Under the pieces are notes generated by a model. That model saw only the letters and a list, made by a program, of their open reading frames with translations, was not told the origin of the DNA and searched no databases. Source: a bacterium (lineage in GTDB: Bacteria > Armatimonadota > UBA5829). From it: a stretch of DNA of 64,000 nucleotides. The DNA lies in the NCBI GenBank assembly GCA_021372295.1, contig JAJFUS010000035.1:1-64000 (forward strand), written 5' to 3'. Shown piece after piece: positions 18,164 through 26,926 of this stretch; position 1 is the stretch's first letter; each line of letters opens with the position of its first letter. The position numbers were made by a program, and so were the translations under genes.

Positions 18164-18952
18164 ATGACGCAAGATAGAATTCGCGACGAATGGACTAAAC
18201 TGGTCGAGACTGTGGAGAAACTTCGCGGGCCGGATGGCTGCCCATGGGATCGCCAGCAAACGCATGAGTCGCTGAAAAAATATGCAATCGAAGAGACTTA
18301 CGAGGTCGTGGAAGCTATCGAATGCGGCGACCCCGACAAGATTGAGGACGAACTGGGTGATATGCTTTTGCAGGTGCTGCTGCATGCTCAGATCGCAAAC
18401 GAAGCCGGGCAGTTTGATGTTGCCAATGTTTGTAAAAGAATTCGTGAAAAACTTTGGCGAAGGCATCCACATGTGTTCGCGGACACAGAGGTGTCAGGTG
18501 TCGACGATGTTCTGCACAACTGGGAACAGATCAAACGCGCAGAGCCTGGTTATGAGGATCGTAAGTCGGTGCTGGACGGCGTTCCGCAGAGCATGCCAGC
18601 TCTCATGCGCGCGGCCAAAATGAGCAAGAAAGCTGCGCGAACCGGTTTTGATTGGCCGGACGTACATGCTGTCTTCGGCAAGCTCGATGAAGAGACTCAT
18701 GAACTCAAAGAAGCCATTGCAGGCGGCGATAAGTCCAGGATTATGGACGAACTCGGGGATGTACTCTTTACGGTTGTGAATATCGCCAGATACGAGGAGA
18801 TTGACCCAGAAGAAGCGTTGCGCGCTATGCTGGATAAGTTCAGGGCTCGGTTCAGCCGCATCGAAGATCACGCCAGGCAGACTGGCCGGAGTATTCAAGA
18901 TATGTCTCTGGACGAAATGGACGGTATCTGGAACGAAGCGAAAGAAATATAG
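18164..18952 (+). CDS. mazG: nucleoside triphosphate pyrophosphohydrolase MazG
   Basis: 262 residues, with the two tandem MazG domains of the long bacterial form. Each has the metal-binding pattern: EETYEVVEAIECGDPDKIEDELGD and, in the second, EETHELKEAIAGGDKSRIMDELGD. The N-terminal LRGPDGCPWDRQQTHESL is diagnostic. It hydrolyses non-canonical and canonical NTPs to NMP and PPi in the cytoplasm, cleaning the nucleotide pool and possibly affecting ppGpp levels. It starts 12 bases after the STAS-USP-USP gene, in the same operon. Confidence 0.95.
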   Translation: MTQDRIRDEWTKLVETVEKLRGPDGCPWDRQQTHESLKKYAIEETYEVVEAIECGDPDKIEDELGDMLLQVLLHAQIANEAGQFDVANVCKRIREKLWRRHPHVFADTEVSGVDDVLHNWEQIKRAEPGYEDRKSVLDGVPQSMPALMRAAKMSKKAARTGFDWPDVHAVFGKLDEETHELKEAIAGGDKSRIMDELGDVLFTVVNIARYEEIDPEEALRAMLDKFRARFSRIEDHARQTGRSIQDMSLDEMDGIWNEAKEI

Positions 18953-19051
18953 CGGGTATTAGTCAAGGCTCGGTGAGTTTTGCGCAGCAAAATCAGGACC
19001 AGTAGATGATTAGAGCCAGTATATCTTCGGAGTGACAAAGCGCCCTCCCCC

Positions 19052-19075
19052 TACCCTCTCCACCAGAAGAGGGTA
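19052..19075. repeat. 8-bp hairpin downstream of mazG
   Basis: TACCCTCT (19052-19059) and AGAGGGTA (19068-19075) enclose an 8-base loop, 100 bases after mazG, with no T-run directly after. It lies in a 283-base gap that otherwise holds only the promoter and leader of the next gene. Confidence 0.45.
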
Positions 19076-19120
19076 CGCACTATTTTAGCACGATTGTCTT
19101 ACAATATGGACGTGTTTTGC

Positions 19121-19150
19121 TTGACTTCTTGTCACATGCAGATGTACAAT
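19121..19150 (+). promoter_or_regulatory. promoter of the E1 dehydrogenase gene
   Basis: TTGACT (19121-19126), 18-base spacer, TACAAT (19145-19150). Predicted start near 19157, giving a leader of about 80 nt. Confidence 0.6.
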
Positions 19151-19187
19151 GCTTTTTGGTTTGAGTTGATCCATACGTTTTTTTACA

Positions 19188-19218
19188 GTGACGCGGGCAC
19201 AAACCGCGTTACTTTTTT
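19188..19218 (+). promoter_or_regulatory. intrinsic terminator inside the E1 leader (possible attenuator)
   Basis: GTGACGCGG (19188-19196) pairs with CCGCGTTAC (19204-19212), one G-T, followed by six Ts (19213-19218) and then the ribosome site GAAGGAG. Upstream GGTTTG (19158-19163) can pair with CAAACC (19200-19205), overlapping the 3' arm, an alternative that would prevent termination. Confidence 0.5.
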
Positions 19219-19235
19219 GAAGGAGCTACTGCGAA

Positions 19236-21458
19236 ATGCCAAGAACATCCTCAGCCAAGACAACGTCGAAGAAATCCTCTAACCTGCCTTCCGAATCCAA
19301 GGAAGAACTTCTCGATTATTTGCGGCAAATGTATGAAATCCGCAACTTCGAGGACACTCTCTACAGGCTCTTGAGAGAAGGAGTCATCAAAGGAGCCAGC
19401 CACTTGTATGCCGGTCAGGAAGCCGTGGCGGTCGGATCGGTCGCGGTGATCGAAGACCGCGATGTGATCGCCAGCACCCACAGAGGGCACGGCCACTGCG
19501 GCGCGATAGGCAACAAGCACGCTAAGAGCGAAAAAGCTCGTCAGGAACACTGGAACAAGATGATGGCCGAGCTTATGGGCAAGGCCACCGGCTATTGTAA
19601 GGGCCGCGGCGGATCGATGCACATTGCCGACGTCGAAAAGGGCAACCTTGGGTCGACCGGAATCGTCGGCGGAAACATCCCCATCGCGACGGGCGCGGCG
19701 CTCGCCGAACAGATCAAAGGAACCGGCGCTGTCGTGCTCTGTTACTTCGGCGATGGAGCCACCAACACCGGATCGTTCCACGAAGCGCTCAATATGGGCA
19801 GCGCAATGCTGTGCGGACTGCCGGTCGTCTATATTTGCGAAAACAACCTTTACGGCATGAGCGTGCCGTTCCATGATAAATCGGTGCAGTGCGCCGGCCA
19901 GGCGTCCGCGGTCAAGGATGTCGCCGACAGAGCAGCAGCATACGGCATGCCCAGCGCCATCTGCGATGGTATGGACGTTCTGGAAGTCAAAAAAGCTGTC
20001 AGAGAGGCAGTCGAGCGAGCGCGCAGAGGCGACGGCCCGACATTAGTCGAATGCAAGACTTATAGATGGTACGGCCACTCGTCCAGCGACCAGAGAGCCT
20101 ACCGCACCCGCGACGAAGAGGCTCAGTGGAAAGAGCGCGACCCTCTCACGGTGCTGCGCAACAAACTTTTGAAGCTCGGGATCGCTACAGAAGCCGAACT
20201 GGATGCTGCTGAGAAGAAGGCCGTCAAAACTATCGAGGAAGCAACCAAGTTTGGAATCGACAGCCCGTACCCGGATGTCAGTGAACTCTATAACGATATT
20301 TACGTTCCTAAGAATCCGCAGGAACTGGCCTCCGAGATTAAGGCTGAGAAGAATTATCTGCCTAAGGTCAAAGAGATCGAGGCTGAGGTCAGAAAAGTCG
20401 CGAACGCTACTCTTCCCAAGGTCAAGGCGAGTGAAGTCAAGGCTCTCGAAGCTAAGTTCGGAATGCCCATCAAGACCTACGGCCAGGCTCTGGTCGATGC
20501 TCAGCGCGAAGAGATGGAGCGGGACGACACCGTCATAATCATGGGCGAAGATGTCGGCCTCTACGGCGGCGCTTATGCTGCGACTCGCGGTCTTTACGAC
20601 CAGTTCGGGCCGACTCGCGTGATCGACACCGCCATCAGCGAAGCGGCAATCGTCGGAGCTGCGGGTGGAGCCGCAATGCGCGGCCTGCGTCCAATCGCTG
20701 AGATCATGTATATCGACTTCCTGACTATTTCCTCCGATCAGCTGATCCACAATCTCAGCTACAACCGTTATATGTTCGGTGGAAAAACCAAGGTTCCGGC
20801 TGTCGTGAGGACAGAGGGCGGCGTCGGCAGATCAATTGCGGCGCACCACTCCGAGAACATGGAAGCGATGTTCATGAATGTCCCTGGGCTCTACATCGTG
20901 ATGCCGTCGACTCCGTATGACGCCAAGGGCTTGCTCAAGGCCGCCATCCGCGACGACAACCCGATTCTCTTCATCGAGCACAAGGTCATGTACTCGAGCG
21001 TAATGGGGCCGGTGCCGGATGACGATTACATCATCCCGCTGGGCGTCGCCGACGTGAAGCGCGAGGGAACTGACGCGACGATAGTGGCTTACTGCCGGAT
21101 GCTGCACTTCGCGATGGACGCTGCCGAGAAGCTGGCTGCTGAGGGAATCAACGTCGAGGTCATCGACCCACGCACCCTCAACCCGCTGGATGCGCCGTGT
21201 ATCGCCAAGTCGGTTCGCAAGACCGGCAAACTCATCACCGTTTCCGAGGGTTATCCGCGCTGCGGCGTTGCCGGAGAGATCGTGCGCCAGGTAATGGAGT
21301 ATAGGTTCGACGACAACACCACCGGCTTCGATTATTTCGACTGCCAGCCGGTTATGCTCAGCGGCAAGGATTGTCCGATTCCGATGAGCGAGCCTCTTGA
21401 AGACGCATGCGTGCCGACGGTGGAAGACATCGTGGCTGCGGTGAAGGCTATAGTCTGA
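19236..21458 (+). CDS. fused E1 alpha-beta subunit of a 2-oxo acid/acetoin dehydrogenase complex
   Basis: 740 residues. Residues 1-330 are the E1-alpha half with the thiamine-diphosphate motif GDGATNTGSFHEALN ending ICENN, plus ASTHRGHGHC and YRWYGHSSSDQRAYR. A Lys/Glu-rich linker (about 340-405) leads to the E1-beta half (YGQALVDAQREEMERDD, MGEDVGLYGGAY, DFLTISSDQLIHNLS). TPP-dependent E1 decarboxylates pyruvate, branched 2-oxo acids or acetoin and passes the acyl group to E2 lipoyl. No E2 or E3 gene is adjacent. The ATG at 19236 follows AAGGAG. The N-terminal 20 residues are Ser/Lys-rich and non-conserved. Confidence 0.9.
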   Translation: MPRTSSAKTTSKKSSNLPSESKEELLDYLRQMYEIRNFEDTLYRLLREGVIKGASHLYAGQEAVAVGSVAVIEDRDVIASTHRGHGHCGAIGNKHAKSEKARQEHWNKMMAELMGKATGYCKGRGGSMHIADVEKGNLGSTGIVGGNIPIATGAALAEQIKGTGAVVLCYFGDGATNTGSFHEALNMGSAMLCGLPVVYICENNLYGMSVPFHDKSVQCAGQASAVKDVADRAAAYGMPSAICDGMDVLEVKKAVREAVERARRGDGPTLVECKTYRWYGHSSSDQRAYRTRDEEAQWKERDPLTVLRNKLLKLGIATEAELDAAEKKAVKTIEEATKFGIDSPYPDVSELYNDIYVPKNPQELASEIKAEKNYLPKVKEIEAEVRKVANATLPKVKASEVKALEAKFGMPIKTYGQALVDAQREEMERDDTVIIMGEDVGLYGGAYAATRGLYDQFGPTRVIDTAISEAAIVGAAGGAAMRGLRPIAEIMYIDFLTISSDQLIHNLSYNRYMFGGKTKVPAVVRTEGGVGRSIAAHHSENMEAMFMNVPGLYIVMPSTPYDAKGLLKAAIRDDNPILFIEHKVMYSSVMGPVPDDDYIIPLGVADVKREGTDATIVAYCRMLHFAMDAAEKLAAEGINVEVIDPRTLNPLDAPCIAKSVRKTGKLITVSEGYPRCGVAGEIVRQVMEYRFDDNTTGFDYFDCQPVMLSGKDCPIPMSEPLEDACVPTVEDIVAAVKAIV

Positions 21459-21489
21459 GTTGACCGCATGTAACTGAGATAATGATAAC

Positions 21490-21527
21490 AAGACTTGCAT
21501 CGGGGTGACTCTCGGTGCAAGTCTTTT
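21490..21527 (+). terminator. intrinsic terminator after the E1 gene
   Basis: AAGACTTGCA (21490-21499) pairs perfectly with TGCAAGTCTT (21516-21525), followed by more Ts to 21529. Strong rho-independent terminator 31 bases after the stop codon. Confidence 0.88.
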
Positions 21528-21603
21528 TTGTCAGTTGCAGTAAATAGTCGAGTTGTGGTATTCTGCTTGTGCGATATAAACAATATTGGGGAGAGTGGAT
21601 GAT

Positions 21604-23094
21604 TTGGGTGCTACAGGAATAGCGATTATTATTGCTTATGTGCTCGTTATGATCGGGGTCGGCTACTGGTCGATGAAAAAGACCAAAAGCGTGGGAGATT
21701 TTTTCCTGGGAGGCAGATCCATCGGACCGTGGATGTCCGCTTTTGCTTACGGCACCACATATTTCTCCGCAGTACTTTTGATTGGGTATGCCGGTAAACT
21801 GGGTTGGGGGTTCGGCATTCACACAATGTGGATCGTGATCGGCAACGCAATTGTGGGAAGCCTTCTCGCGTGGTGGATATTGGGGTCGAGAACTAGGACT
21901 ATGACAGCCCGGCTCAACTCGATGACGATGCCCGATTTCCTTTCGGCGCGCTTCAACAGCAAACCGCTCAAGATGGTGGGCGCGTTAATAGTGTTTGTAT
22001 TCCTGGTGCCGTATTCGGCGTCGGTTTACACCGGCCTCAGTTACCTGTTCGGCACATGTTTTCACATACCTTATATGTATGCGCTTGGCTTTATGGCGCT
22101 TCTCACCGGCGTATATCTGATTATGGGCGGTTATTTTGCGCTGACCGTTACCGACTTGATCCGCGGCATCGTGGAACTGTTCGGCGTAACGATAATGGTA
22201 TACTTCCTGGCTTCCCATGTGGGCGGTTTCAGCGAAGCTACACATAACCTGCTTAAGCCCGAAAACGCTCCGGCCCTGTACAACCCGGCCAAACCCGGCG
22301 CTCCCGCCGGATGGATTACGTTGTGGTCACTTGTGCTCTTGACCAGCTTTGGCCCCTGGGGTCTGCCGCAGATGGTGCAGAAGTTTTACTCCATCAAGAG
22401 CAAGGATTATATCAAGAGCGCGATGATCGTGTGCACTCTCTTTTCATTATTGATGGCGTTCGGCGGGTATTACACCGGCGCACTCACACATCTTTACGCG
22501 CCTAAAGACCCGGCTATGATGGAAGTCTTGAAAACCAACAATATCGACAACCTGATGCCGACATTCCTCTCCAACCATACACCGGCTTCAATCTCGATTG
22601 TCATTATACTGCTGGTATTCTCGGCGTCGATGTCCAGTTTGTCATCGCTGGTGCTGGTATCGAGTTCGGCAATTGCGATGGATCTCTACGCGGGCATCAT
22701 CAGGCCGAAAGCTTCCAAAGAGACAACTATGCTGCTGATGCGGGTTTTGTGCGCGGTGTTTGTGGCGGTGTCGTTGTATATAGCGCTCAGGAGGCCGTTG
22801 TTTATCGTTGACCTGATGGCGCTTGCCTGGGGGGCGCTCGCGGGATCATTTGCCGCGCCATATATCTACGGCTTGTTCTGGCGAAGGACAACCGCCGCAG
22901 GAGCCAGCGCGGGCATGTTGACCGGACTTTTGATAACGGTCGGGTTTTACATGCTCAAGGGTCAGCCGTGGATTGCTCCGGCTGGAGCGCTGGCGATTGT
23001 GGTGCCGTTTATAGTGGTGCCGGTGGTCAGCTTGATGACCCAGCCGCCGTCCAAAGAGATCGTCTCTAAGGCGTTTTCAGACGGCAAGGCCTAA
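21604..23094 (+). CDS. sodium:solute symporter (SSS family)
   Basis: About 496 residues from TTG 21604, 8 bases after GGGGAGAG; TTG 21586 and GTG 21595 are alternatives but sit on or inside that ribosome site. About 13 TM helices. GVGYWSMKKTKSVGDFFLGGRSIGPWMSAFA is cut across the first loop and is diagnostic of SSS transporters. FGPWGLPQMVQKFYSIKS marks the middle and ASMSSLSSLVLVSSSAIAMDLYAG the sodium-site region. It imports a sugar, amino acid or organic anion with Na+. The substrate is not resolved. It stands alone between a terminator and the galE promoter. Confidence 0.88.
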   Translation: MGATGIAIIIAYVLVMIGVGYWSMKKTKSVGDFFLGGRSIGPWMSAFAYGTTYFSAVLLIGYAGKLGWGFGIHTMWIVIGNAIVGSLLAWWILGSRTRTMTARLNSMTMPDFLSARFNSKPLKMVGALIVFVFLVPYSASVYTGLSYLFGTCFHIPYMYALGFMALLTGVYLIMGGYFALTVTDLIRGIVELFGVTIMVYFLASHVGGFSEATHNLLKPENAPALYNPAKPGAPAGWITLWSLVLLTSFGPWGLPQMVQKFYSIKSKDYIKSAMIVCTLFSLLMAFGGYYTGALTHLYAPKDPAMMEVLKTNNIDNLMPTFLSNHTPASISIVIILLVFSASMSSLSSLVLVSSSAIAMDLYAGIIRPKASKETTMLLMRVLCAVFVAVSLYIALRRPLFIVDLMALAWGALAGSFAAPYIYGLFWRRTTAAGASAGMLTGLLITVGFYMLKGQPWIAPAGALAIVVPFIVVPVVSLMTQPPSKEIVSKAFSDGKA

Positions 23095-23147
23095 CTAGGT
23101 ATGCTTTCTGAAACCGAGCGGGCAAATCAATGGCAGGCATGAGCGAG

Positions 23148-23177
23148 TTGCTATCTTTTTCCGCGAAGTGTTATAAT
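23148..23177 (+). promoter_or_regulatory. promoter of galE-thrS
   Basis: TTGCTA (23148-23153), 18-base spacer, consensus TATAAT (23172-23177). Predicted start near 23184. Confidence 0.6.
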
Positions 23178-23187
23178 AAACACAGTG

Positions 23188-23212
23188 ACTGGTAGAGTTA
23201 GGCTCTACCAGT
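23188..23212 (+). promoter_or_regulatory. 5'-leader stem-loop of galE
   Basis: ACTGGTAGAG (23188-23197) and CTCTACCAGT (23203-23212) form a perfect 10-bp stem with the 5-base loop TTAGG, starting about 4 bases after the predicted transcription start. No T-run follows, so it is more likely an mRNA 5' stabiliser than a terminator. Confidence 0.55.
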
Positions 23213-23251
23213 TTGTGTTATGTACCGATAATTGACCTCGGGGGATGACTA

Positions 23252-24241
23252 ATGGCGGTTTTGGTTACGGGCGGACTGGGATATGTCGGCAGTCACGCCG
23301 TGAAGATGCTGGTTGAACGCGGCGAGAGCGTCATAAGCTTTGATGACCTGGCTTTCGGCCACACGCAGGCCGCTTCCGGCAGCAAGGTAGTAATAGGCGA
23401 TATCGGCGACAAAAACCTGCTCAAAAAGGTGTTTTCCACTCATGATATAGACTCCGTGATGCACTTTGCGGCGTTTGCCGACGTAGGCGAATCGGTGGCC
23501 GACCCGCAGAAATATTACATAACAAATATCTCCAAGAGCCTTGCCCTGCTCGAAGTGATGCTGGAGTTCGGCGTTAAGCAGATGATTTTTTCTTCCAGCG
23601 CCGCCACTTTCGGCGAGCCGGAAGAAGTCCCGATCCCCGAGGATCATCCTAAGAACCCGACCAACCCGTACGGCCGCTCGAAGTTGATGCTGGAAGAGAT
23701 TCTAAAGGAATACGAGCATGCTTATGGCTTGCGGTCGATCTCATTCAGATATTTCAACGCATCCGGCGCTGACCCGTCCGGACTCATCGGCGAGGACCAC
23801 AAGCCAGAGCATCATATAATCCCGCTGGTGCTGCAGGTCGCGCTTGGGCAGCGTGATAAATTCAGTATATTCGGCACAGATTGGCCGACACCCGACGGCA
23901 CATGCGTTCGAGATTACGTCCATGTGACCGATCTCGCGCAGGCGCATGTGTTGGGGTTGGGGGCTCTTCGAAAAGGCAAGGCGACCACCGCGTATAACCT
24001 CGGCAACGGCAACGGTTACTCCGTGCGCGAAGTGATCGCGATGGCGGAGGAAGTAAGCGGCAAGAAGATTGCGGCGGTGGAAACCGACAGGCGTCCCGGC
24101 GACCCTGCGGTTCTGGTGGCAAGCTCTAAGAAGATTATCGAGGAACTGGGTTGGAAGCCCGCGTATCCCGAACTTAAGACTATTATCGAAACGGCATGGA
24201 ACTGGCACAGCCAGCATCCAAATGGTTATGACGGCAGGTGA
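23252..24241 (+). CDS. galE: UDP-glucose 4-epimerase
   Basis: 329 residues. The N-terminal Rossmann motif TGGLGYVGSH binds NAD. SSSAATFG supplies the catalytic Ser, and Y140-X3-K144 (NPYGRSKLM) is the SDR dyad. ASGADPSGLIGEDH and GTCVRDYVHVTDLAQAH are typical of GalE. It interconverts UDP-glucose and UDP-galactose in the cytoplasm, for galactose use and surface glycans; the alpha-galactosidase at 4.9 kb could feed the same pathway. It is followed by thrS with a TGATG overlap, so the two are co-translated although unrelated. Confidence 0.95.
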   Translation: MAVLVTGGLGYVGSHAVKMLVERGESVISFDDLAFGHTQAASGSKVVIGDIGDKNLLKKVFSTHDIDSVMHFAAFADVGESVADPQKYYITNISKSLALLEVMLEFGVKQMIFSSSAATFGEPEEVPIPEDHPKNPTNPYGRSKLMLEEILKEYEHAYGLRSISFRYFNASGADPSGLIGEDHKPEHHIIPLVLQVALGQRDKFSIFGTDWPTPDGTCVRDYVHVTDLAQAHVLGLGALRKGKATTAYNLGNGNGYSVREVIAMAEEVSGKKIAAVETDRRPGDPAVLVASSKKIIEELGWKPAYPELKTIIETAWNWHSQHPNGYDGR

Positions 24242-25950
24242 TGGACATGGAACTATCTACGCTCAGACACAGCGCCTCACATGTGATGGCGCACGCAGTA
24301 AAAAATCTGTTCCCGGACGCGAAAATTGCGATTGGCCCGTCGATTGAGGACGGCTTCTATTACGACTTTGACGTGAAGACTCCGTTCACTCCAGAAGACA
24401 TCGAACGCATCTCCGGTGAGATGGCGAAGATAATCAAAGGCAAGACCGAGTTCATTCGCAAGGAAGTTTCTCGCGATGAAGCTCTGAAACTCTTCGCCGA
24501 TGAACCGTACAAAACAGAGCTGATAAATGAACTCCCCGAGGGCGAGACGATCAGCGTCTATGAGGAAAACGGTTTTCTCGATCTTTGCAGAGGGCCGCAC
24601 ATCGCTAATACGGGTGAAGTCAAGGCATACAGGCTTCTGAGCGCGGCCGGCGCGTACTGGCGCGGCGACGAGAAAAATCAGATGCTTCAGCGTATATACG
24701 GCACCGCGTTCGAGACGCAGGAAGAACTCGACGCACATATGCTGCGCCTGGAAGAGGCTGAAAAGCGCGATCATCGCAAGCTGGGCCGCGAGCTGGATTT
24801 GTTCTCAATTCAGGAGGAAGCCGGGCCAGGGCTGGTCTTCTGGCATCCAAAAGGTGCGCTGGTTCGCAAACTCATAGAAGATTACTGGCGCAGCGAGCAC
24901 TATGCCAACGGCTACGAGCTTGTTATGACGCCTCACATCGCGCGTCAGGAGCTTTGGAAAGTAAGCGGTCACCTGGATTTCTACTCTGAAAACATGTATC
25001 AGCCGATGGAAGTCGAGGGACAGCCGTATCTCGTCAAGCCGATGAACTGTCCGTTTCATATGCTCATATACAAGTCCAAGGTCAGAAGCTACAGAGAGCT
25101 GCCGATCCGATGGGCTGAGCTTGGCACGGTTTATCGCTACGAGCGGTCGGGCGTGCTGCACGGTCTGATGCGTGTGCGGGGGTTCACTCAGGACGATGCC
25201 CACATAATCTGCACCCGTGAGCAGCTCGATTCCGAAACCAAACGTGTTATGGAATTCGTCCTCATGATATTAAAGCGCTTCGGTTTCAGTGAATATGAGG
25301 TCTACGTTTCAACGAGGCCGGAGCACTCGGTCGGCGAGGATGATGTCTGGGAGCAGGCGACCGACTCGCTGAAGGCCGCGTTGGACTCCATCGGACTCGG
25401 ATATAAGATTGACGAAGGCGGCGGCGCGTTTTACGGCCCCAAGATCGACGTCAAGATCAAGGACGCCATTGGTCGAGTGTGGCAATGCAGCACCATTCAG
25501 GTCGACTTCAACGAACCTGAGCGGTTCGACATCACTTACGTCGGCCAGGACAATCAGCAGCACCGGCCGATTATGATCCATCGCGCGCTGTTCGGTTCGC
25601 TGGAGCGCTTTATGGGCGTGTTGATTGAGCACTACGCCGGTGCGTTCCCTCTGTGGCTGGCACCCGTGCAGGCTATGGTGATTCCGATTGCCGACAGACA
25701 CGTCGAGTACGCGCAGACTGTTGTCGACAAGCTCAAGGCCGAAGGCTTCAGAGCGGAAGTGGACGACCGCAATGAAAAGACTGGCTATAAGATTCGTGAA
25801 GCACAGATGCAGAAGATTCCGTATATGCTCGTAGTGGGCGATCGTGAGGCCGAAGCAGGCGCTGTTTCGGTGCGATCCCGCGTTGAGGGCGACAAGGGCG
25901 CGGTGGCGCTTGACGAGCTGATTGGGCAGTTGAAGACGGAATTGGCATAA
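24241..25950 (+). CDS. thrS: threonyl-tRNA synthetase lacking the N-terminal TGS domain
   Basis: 569 residues from ATG 24241, which overlaps the galE stop codon (TGATG). It begins directly with the editing/SAD domain (LRHSASHVMAHAVKNLFPD, then DGFYYDFD); the about 60-residue TGS domain present in E. coli ThrRS is missing. Catalytic core motifs follow: MNCPFHMLIYKSKVRSYRELPIR in motif 2 context with zinc ligand Cys, YERSGVLHGLMRVRGFTQDDAHI, and motif 3 HRALFGSLERFMGVLIEHYAG. The C-terminal anticodon-binding domain is complete. TGS-less ThrRS occurs in several bacterial lineages and is active, so the gene is taken as functional. Confidence 0.96.
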   Translation: MDMELSTLRHSASHVMAHAVKNLFPDAKIAIGPSIEDGFYYDFDVKTPFTPEDIERISGEMAKIIKGKTEFIRKEVSRDEALKLFADEPYKTELINELPEGETISVYEENGFLDLCRGPHIANTGEVKAYRLLSAAGAYWRGDEKNQMLQRIYGTAFETQEELDAHMLRLEEAEKRDHRKLGRELDLFSIQEEAGPGLVFWHPKGALVRKLIEDYWRSEHYANGYELVMTPHIARQELWKVSGHLDFYSENMYQPMEVEGQPYLVKPMNCPFHMLIYKSKVRSYRELPIRWAELGTVYRYERSGVLHGLMRVRGFTQDDAHIICTREQLDSETKRVMEFVLMILKRFGFSEYEVYVSTRPEHSVGEDDVWEQATDSLKAALDSIGLGYKIDEGGGAFYGPKIDVKIKDAIGRVWQCSTIQVDFNEPERFDITYVGQDNQQHRPIMIHRALFGSLERFMGVLIEHYAGAFPLWLAPVQAMVIPIADRHVEYAQTVVDKLKAEGFRAEVDDRNEKTGYKIREAQMQKIPYMLVVGDREAEAGAVSVRSRVEGDKGAVALDELIGQLKTELA

Positions 25951-25965
25951 CCTGTAGTTTTGGGC

Positions 25966-25994
25966 TTGACAACATACCGGTATTTCGCTATACT
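25966..25994 (+). promoter_or_regulatory. promoter of the infC-rpmI-rplT operon
   Basis: TTGACA (25966-25971), 17-base spacer and TATACT (25989-25994), close to consensus, giving a leader of about 60 nt before the infC start. Confidence 0.75.
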
Positions 25995-26061
25995 ATTTTC
26001 GGCCTGTCGGCTGGCAGATTGTACGCATGGTCGGCAGAGACTCATAAGAGGTGATGTAGTT

Positions 26062-26601
26062 ATACAGAAGGACCTCAGGGTAAATGAGCGCATTCGTGCG
26101 CGGGAAGTAAGACTGATCGACGAGAACGGCGCCCAGGTTGGGGTTGTACCGTTCCGTGAGGGGTTGGCTTACGCCAGAGAGCGGGGCTTGGACCTGATTG
26201 AGGTCGCTGGAAACGCGAACCCGCCTGTGTGCCGTGTTATGGACTACGGGAAATACAGGTACGAGCAGGGCAAGCGTGACCGCGATGCTCAGAAGAAGCA
26301 GAAGATGACCGAACTCAAGGGCATCCGCATGCGTCCGGGCATCGACGAGCACGACTTCCAGTTCAAGCTCAGAAACGCGATCAAGTTCCTTAAAGCGGGA
26401 CATAAGGTCAAGATTACTGTAATTTTCCGCAGCAGGGAATTTACACATCCGGAGTTTGCCAGAAATTCGCTTAACCGGATGGCGGATATCGTTAAAGAAG
26501 AAGGCGCGGGAACGGTCGAAAGGCCGGCAATCATGGAAGGTAGAACTATGACCTTGATCCTTGCGCCGCTTGCGGAGATTCCTGTAACTGACAAAAAATA
26601 A
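26062..26601 (+). CDS. infC: translation initiation factor IF-3, probable AUA start
   Basis: 179 residues when started at ATA 26062, matching the length of E. coli IF-3 (180). The N-terminal core begins at KDLRVNERIRAREVRLIDENG, so the start must be just before it. The in-frame codons there are GTA, GTT and ATA, and no ATG, GTG or TTG exists. AGAGGTGAT (26048-26055) is correctly spaced for the ATA. infC is known to use rare start codons (AUU, AUC, AUA) because IF-3 itself rejects them, giving autoregulation. A longer upstream reading from 25960 would run back through the promoter and is rejected. It heads the infC-rpmI-rplT operon. Confidence 0.93.
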   Translation: MQKDLRVNERIRAREVRLIDENGAQVGVVPFREGLAYARERGLDLIEVAGNANPPVCRVMDYGKYRYEQGKRDRDAQKKQKMTELKGIRMRPGIDEHDFQFKLRNAIKFLKAGHKVKITVIFRSREFTHPEFARNSLNRMADIVKEEGAGTVERPAIMEGRTMTLILAPLAEIPVTDKK

Positions 26602-26624
26602 GGCGATTCAGAATTGGGGACACA

Positions 26625-26665
26625 GGTTGGGGTTTTAACCTTTAACTTTTAACCTCCAACTTCTG
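26625..26665 (+). repeat. dispersed intergenic repeat copy A
   Basis: GTTGGGGTT (26626-26634) and AACCTCCAAC (26651-26660) form imperfect inverted arms around a low-complexity TTAACCTTTAACTTTT core between infC and rpmI. A copy with the same arms lies at 62097-62121. Confidence 0.45.
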
Positions 26666-26683
26666 TTTTCAGGAGGTATATTA

Positions 26684-26881
26684 GTGCCGAAGATTAAGAC
26701 CAGAAAAACAGCGGCAAAACGTTACGAGGTTACCGCTAACGGTAAGATTCGACACGGCAGCACGGGTATGAACCACTTGAAGTTGAAGAAGTCGTCAAGT
26801 GCAAAGCGCCGTCTATCGATAAAATCCGGGGTTACCAACGGGCAGAAGCGAGTCATCAGAAGACTGATGCCGGGGATCTAA
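26684..26881 (+). CDS. rpmI: 50S ribosomal protein L35
   Basis: 65 residues, normal length. PKIKTRKTAAKRYEVTANGKI and KKSSSAKRRLS are the L35 signature. The start is GTG at 26684 preceded by AGGAGGTAT. It lies between infC and rplT, the conserved order. Confidence 0.97.
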   Translation: MPKIKTRKTAAKRYEVTANGKIRHGSTGMNHLKLKKSSSAKRRLSIKSGVTNGQKRVIRRLMPGI

Positions 26882-26926
26882 TCTCATACTTCTAACCGAT
26901 ATTTTCTAGATAAGGGGAATTGAAAT

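Noticed and set aside
16937..18472. 511-codon minus-strand ORF
   Set aside because: It lies opposite the STAS-USP-USP and mazG genes, is rich in Arg, His and Cys with no domain, and has no promoter or ribosome site; the plus-strand genes are convincing.
19094..19282. 62-codon ORF overlapping the E1 start
   Set aside because: It spans the promoter and terminator of the E1 leader and is in a different frame, so it is not a gene.
25960..26061. Upstream extension of infC
   Set aside because: It would begin at the promoter -35 region; the sequence is not IF-3-like.
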